Assembly (NCBI RefSeq): GCF_019695415.1 | Contig: NZ_JAIFKJ010000149.1 | Span: 1-8,551 of the forward strand | Length of the DNA: 8,551 bases | Direction of reading: 5' to 3' | Source of the DNA: Thiohalocapsa sp. | Lineage (GTDB): Bacteria > Pseudomonadota > Gammaproteobacteria > Chromatiales > Chromatiaceae | Shown: one piece after another, positions 5,356 to 8,551 of the stretch | Numbering within the stretch: the first letter of the stretch is position 1 | Layout of the letters: each line of letters begins with the position of its first letter | Position numbers and translations under genes: made by a program | The notes under the pieces: model-generated | What the model saw: the letters and a program-made list of their open reading frames with translations, nothing else | Database searches by the model: none | Told to the model about the DNA's origin: nothing

Positions 5356-5882
5356 TGAGCTTCCGCACTGCACCGCTGGCCGTGATCCACGACCGTGACA
5401 AGGAGACGCTGCTGACGCCGGAGCTGCGCTCCGAGATCGACCGACATGTCGCCAAATACCCTCCGGAGTGGAAGCAATCCGCGGTGATGCCGGCGCTCAC
5501 GCTGGTGCAGGACTACAACGGCGGCTGGCTGACGCGGGACCTCATGGACCAGGTGGCGGCCTATCTGGATATGCCGGAGGTGGCCGTCTATGAGGTCGCC
5601 ACCTTTTACGCGATGTACGACCTCGAGCCGGTCGGGCGACACAAGATCTGTGTCTGCAACAGCATCTCCTGCATGCTGGGCGGCGCCGAGGCCCTGCTGG
5701 AGCATATCGAGAAGCGCCATGGCGTCGCGCCCGGCGAGACCTCCAAGGATGGCAAATTCACGCTGAAAGAGTTCGAGTGCCTCGGCGCCTGTCGTCACGC
5801 CCCGGTGGTCATGGTGGACAAGGAATATCACGAGTGCGTGACGCAGGACGGCATCGACAAGATCATCTCGAAGCTGGACTGA
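5355..5882 (+). CDS. nuoE: NADH:quinone oxidoreductase subunit E (24 kDa type, cluster N1a)
   Basis: NuoE carries the [2Fe-2S] cluster N1a in a thioredoxin-like fold and sits beside NuoF at the NADH-oxidising tip of the peripheral arm. The 175 residues comprise a helical N-terminal part (about 1-90) and the ferredoxin domain. The ligands are Cys101 and Cys106 in VCNSISC, and Cys142 and Cys146 in ECLGAC; the spacing (5, 36, 4) equals that of the Escherichia coli protein (Cys92, 97, 133, 137). Cys99 and Cys161 are not expected ligands. Its ATG overlaps the nuoD stop by one base (TGATG), with GGGGAG at 5338-5343 upstream, so translation is coupled to nuoD. nuoF follows after a 74-nt C-rich gap. 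Confidence 0.97.
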   Translation: MSFRTAPLAVIHDRDKETLLTPELRSEIDRHVAKYPPEWKQSAVMPALTLVQDYNGGWLTRDLMDQVAAYLDMPEVAVYEVATFYAMYDLEPVGRHKICVCNSISCMLGGAEALLEHIEKRHGVAPGETSKDGKFTLKEFECLGACRHAPVVMVDKEYHECVTQDGIDKIISKLD

Positions 5883-5956
5883 CCGCGCCCGTCCCGACAC
5901 AGAGGTGCAGCACAACTCCTCCGCCAGCTCCACGCAACCGATACGCAACACCCGCC

Positions 5957-7246
<1,290 letters not shown>

Positions 7247-7305
7247 GCGCCCGAGGCTGCATAGACGCGCACGCGGACTGATCTGCCCCACGGGTCGGCA
7301 ACCGT

Positions 7306-7366
7306 CCGCCGGCGCCGCAACGCATTGATTTCGTCGTCTGCTCGGGGCGTTGCGCCCGGTCGGCGG
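7306..7366 (+). repeat. Nested inverted repeat in the nuoF-nuoG spacer
   Basis: The 172-nt gap between nuoF and nuoG contains an outer pair CCGCCG (7306-7311) and CGGCGG (7361-7366), and an inner perfect 8-bp pair CGCAACGC (7316-7323) and GCGTTGCG (7347-7354) closing a 23-nt loop. A competing short hairpin, GGGCG-TTG-CGCCC (7345-7357), uses the right inner arm. No U-run follows, so this is not an intrinsic terminator. A role in mRNA processing, stability or rate of translation within the operon is possible, but nothing in the sequence settles it. I see no gene in the gap. Confidence 0.5.
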
Positions 7367-7418
7367 CAGGCGAGCCAACAGCAGGCCCGAGCGGGTACTG
7401 GAGCAAAAGCACAGCATC

Positions 7419-8551
7419 ATGGCGGAGCAGATTACCATCGAGATCGACGGCCGCAGCTGCGAGGCGGCCGCCGGCGAGATGATTATCGCGGTGGCGGACC
7501 GCGAGGGCATCCCGATCCCGCGCTTCTGCTATCACGAGAAGCTCTCCATCGCCGCCAATTGCCGCATGTGCCTGGTGGAGGCAGAGGCGGGCGGGCGACC
7601 CTTCCCGAAGCCGGTACCGGCCTGCGCCACGCCGGTTGCAGACGGCATGAAGGTGCAGACCCGATCGCCCAAGGCCCTGGACGCCCAACGCGGGACCATG
7701 GAGTTCCTGCTCATCAATCACCCGCTCGATTGTCCCATCTGCGACCAAGGCGGCGAGTGCGAGCTGCAGGACGTGTCCATGGGCTACGGCGAGGACGTCT
7801 CTCGCTTCAGCGAGCGCAAGCGTGTGGTCAAGGACGAAGACCTCGGGGCGCTCATCGCCACCGACATGACCCGCTGCATTCACTGCACCCGTTGCGTGCG
7901 CTTCGGGGCTGAGATTGCGGGCGTACGTGAGCTGGGCGCCACCGGCCGTGGCGAGGACATGCGCATCGGTACCTTCGTCGAGCACACCGTCGCCCACGAG
8001 CTCTCCGGCAACATCATCGATCTTTGCCCAGTGGGGGCCCTCACGTCCAAGCCCTACCGCTTCACGGCCCGGGCTTGGGAGCTCACCTCCGAGGAGGGCA
8101 TCGCGCCGCACGATGCCGTCGGCTCGAACCTGCATCTGCACATCCGCGGCGGGCAGGTCATGCGCGTGCACCCGCGAGACAACGAGCCCGTCAACGAGAC
8201 CTGGATCTCCGACCGCGACCGCTTCAGTTACGAAGGCCTCCACAGCGACAGCCGACTGACGACACCCCTGCGCAAGCATGACGGCCGCTGGGAGCCCATC
8301 GACTGGCAACAGGCGCTGCACCTGGCCGCCGAGTCGCTGCGTGGCACGGACCCGGAGCAGATCGGCTGGCTGATGGCGCCGAACGCCACGCTGGAGGAAG
8401 CCTATCTTGCCCAGCGGCTGCTGCGCGGCTTGGGTGGGCGGCACATCGACACGCGGCTGCGCCGGCAGGATTTCCGGGGCGACCGCGCGGATCCGGCCGT
8501 GCCCTGGCTCGGACTGCCCATTGCCGAGCTCGAGGACCAGCAGGCGGTGCT
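7419..8551 (+). CDS. nuoG: NADH:quinone oxidoreductase subunit G (75 kDa type), 5' part
   Basis: NuoG carries the chain of Fe-S clusters between NuoF and NuoB. Only the first 377 codons are in the window; the gene runs off the right edge. N1b [2Fe-2S] ligands are Cys37, Cys48, Cys51 and Cys69. N5 has the unusual His ligand in HPLDCPICDQGGEC (His101, Cys105, Cys108, Cys114). N4 ligands are Cys153, Cys156, Cys159 (CIHCTRC) and Cys203 (LCPVGAL). The start of the molybdopterin-oxidoreductase-like domain follows (ARAWELTS, then DAVGSNLHLHIRG). No Cys group for the additional cluster N7 is present, unlike Escherichia coli NuoG, as is usual for non-enterobacterial complex I. The ATG at 7419 gives the expected MAEQITIEIDG; no good ribosome binding site precedes it (GGAG at 7400-7403 is too distant). 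Confidence 0.96.
   Translation, partial: MAEQITIEIDGRSCEAAAGEMIIAVADREGIPIPRFCYHEKLSIAANCRMCLVEAEAGGRPFPKPVPACATPVADGMKVQTRSPKALDAQRGTMEFLLINHPLDCPICDQGGECELQDVSMGYGEDVSRFSERKRVVKDEDLGALIATDMTRCIHCTRCVRFGAEIAGVRELGATGRGEDMRIGTFVEHTVAHELSGNIIDLCPVGALTSKPYRFTARAWELTSEEGIAPHDAVGSNLHLHIRGGQVMRVHPRDNEPVNETWISDRDRFSYEGLHSDSRLTTPLRKHDGRWEPIDWQQALHLAAESLRGTDPEQIGWLMAPNATLEEAYLAQRLLRGLGGRHIDTRLRRQDFRGDRADPAVPWLGLPIAELEDQQAV

Noticed and set aside
5777..5956. N-terminal extension of NuoF by 60 residues into nuoE
   Set aside because: The extension would overlap the conserved end of nuoE in another frame and looks like an out-of-frame translation; the family N-terminus fits the ATG at 5957.
7325..7912. 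Plus-strand 195-codon frame starting with TTG before nuoG
   Set aside because: It is in a different frame from nuoG and overlaps the conserved N1b and N5 coding region, and it yields a low-complexity Arg/Gly-rich translation.
8091..8260. Missing N7 cluster cysteines in NuoG as a possible defect
   Set aside because: Most complex I enzymes outside Escherichia coli-like and some other lineages lack N7; the segment here (DAVGSN and following) matches the usual N7-less form.

Overview
The window is a GC-rich, densely packed stretch of bacterial chromosome, most likely from a gammaproteobacterium of the purple-sulfur or halophile/alkaliphile type (Chromatiales/Ectothiorhodospiraceae-like). This placement is inferred from the gene order tpiA-secG-tRNA-Leu(GAG)-nuoABCDEFG, with smpB divergent upstream, and from NuoA, NuoB, NuoD and NuoF sequences close in style to gammaproteobacterial complex I. 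I cannot name a genus from the sequence alone.

Layout. Positions 1-57 are a short segment downstream of smpB with two small inverted repeats. smpB (trans-translation protein) lies on the minus strand at 58-540. A 113-bp divergent intergenic region holds a candidate promoter for each direction. Then, all on the plus strand: tpiA (triosephosphate isomerase, 654-1415), secG (Sec translocon subunit, 1484-2074, with an unusually long acidic Pro/Ala-rich tail) and a complete tRNA-Leu with anticodon GAG (2115-2199). A 217-bp non-coding region (2200-2416) follows, with GC-rich hairpins, a strong sigma70-type promoter and a leader hairpin. The rest is the NADH:quinone oxidoreductase (complex I) operon: nuoA, nuoB, nuoC, nuoD, nuoE, nuoF and the first 377 codons of nuoG, which runs off the right edge.

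How the genes work together. NuoE, NuoF and NuoG form the NADH-oxidising arm (FMN and most Fe-S clusters). NuoB, NuoC and NuoD form the connecting arm (cluster N2 and the quinone site). NuoA is the first membrane-arm subunit; the remaining membrane subunits (nuoH-N) are expected beyond the window. NuoC and NuoD are separate proteins, not the fused NuoCD of Escherichia coli, and NuoG lacks the extra N7 cluster cysteines, so this is the mitochondrial-like form of complex I. Coupling inside the operon is uneven: nuoC/nuoD and nuoD/nuoE overlap, whereas nuoA-nuoB (87 nt), nuoE-nuoF (74 nt) and nuoF-nuoG (172 nt) have spacers carrying repeats or inverted repeats and, for nuoF and nuoG, no clear Shine-Dalgarno sequence.

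Overall this is conserved housekeeping DNA. I see no mobile element, CRISPR array, toxin-antitoxin pair or defence system, and no evidence of a wholly new system. The points most worth a second look are the SecG tail with its 15-bp tandem repeats, the nested inverted repeat between nuoF and nuoG, the nuo leader hairpin, and the probable leaderless start of smpB.
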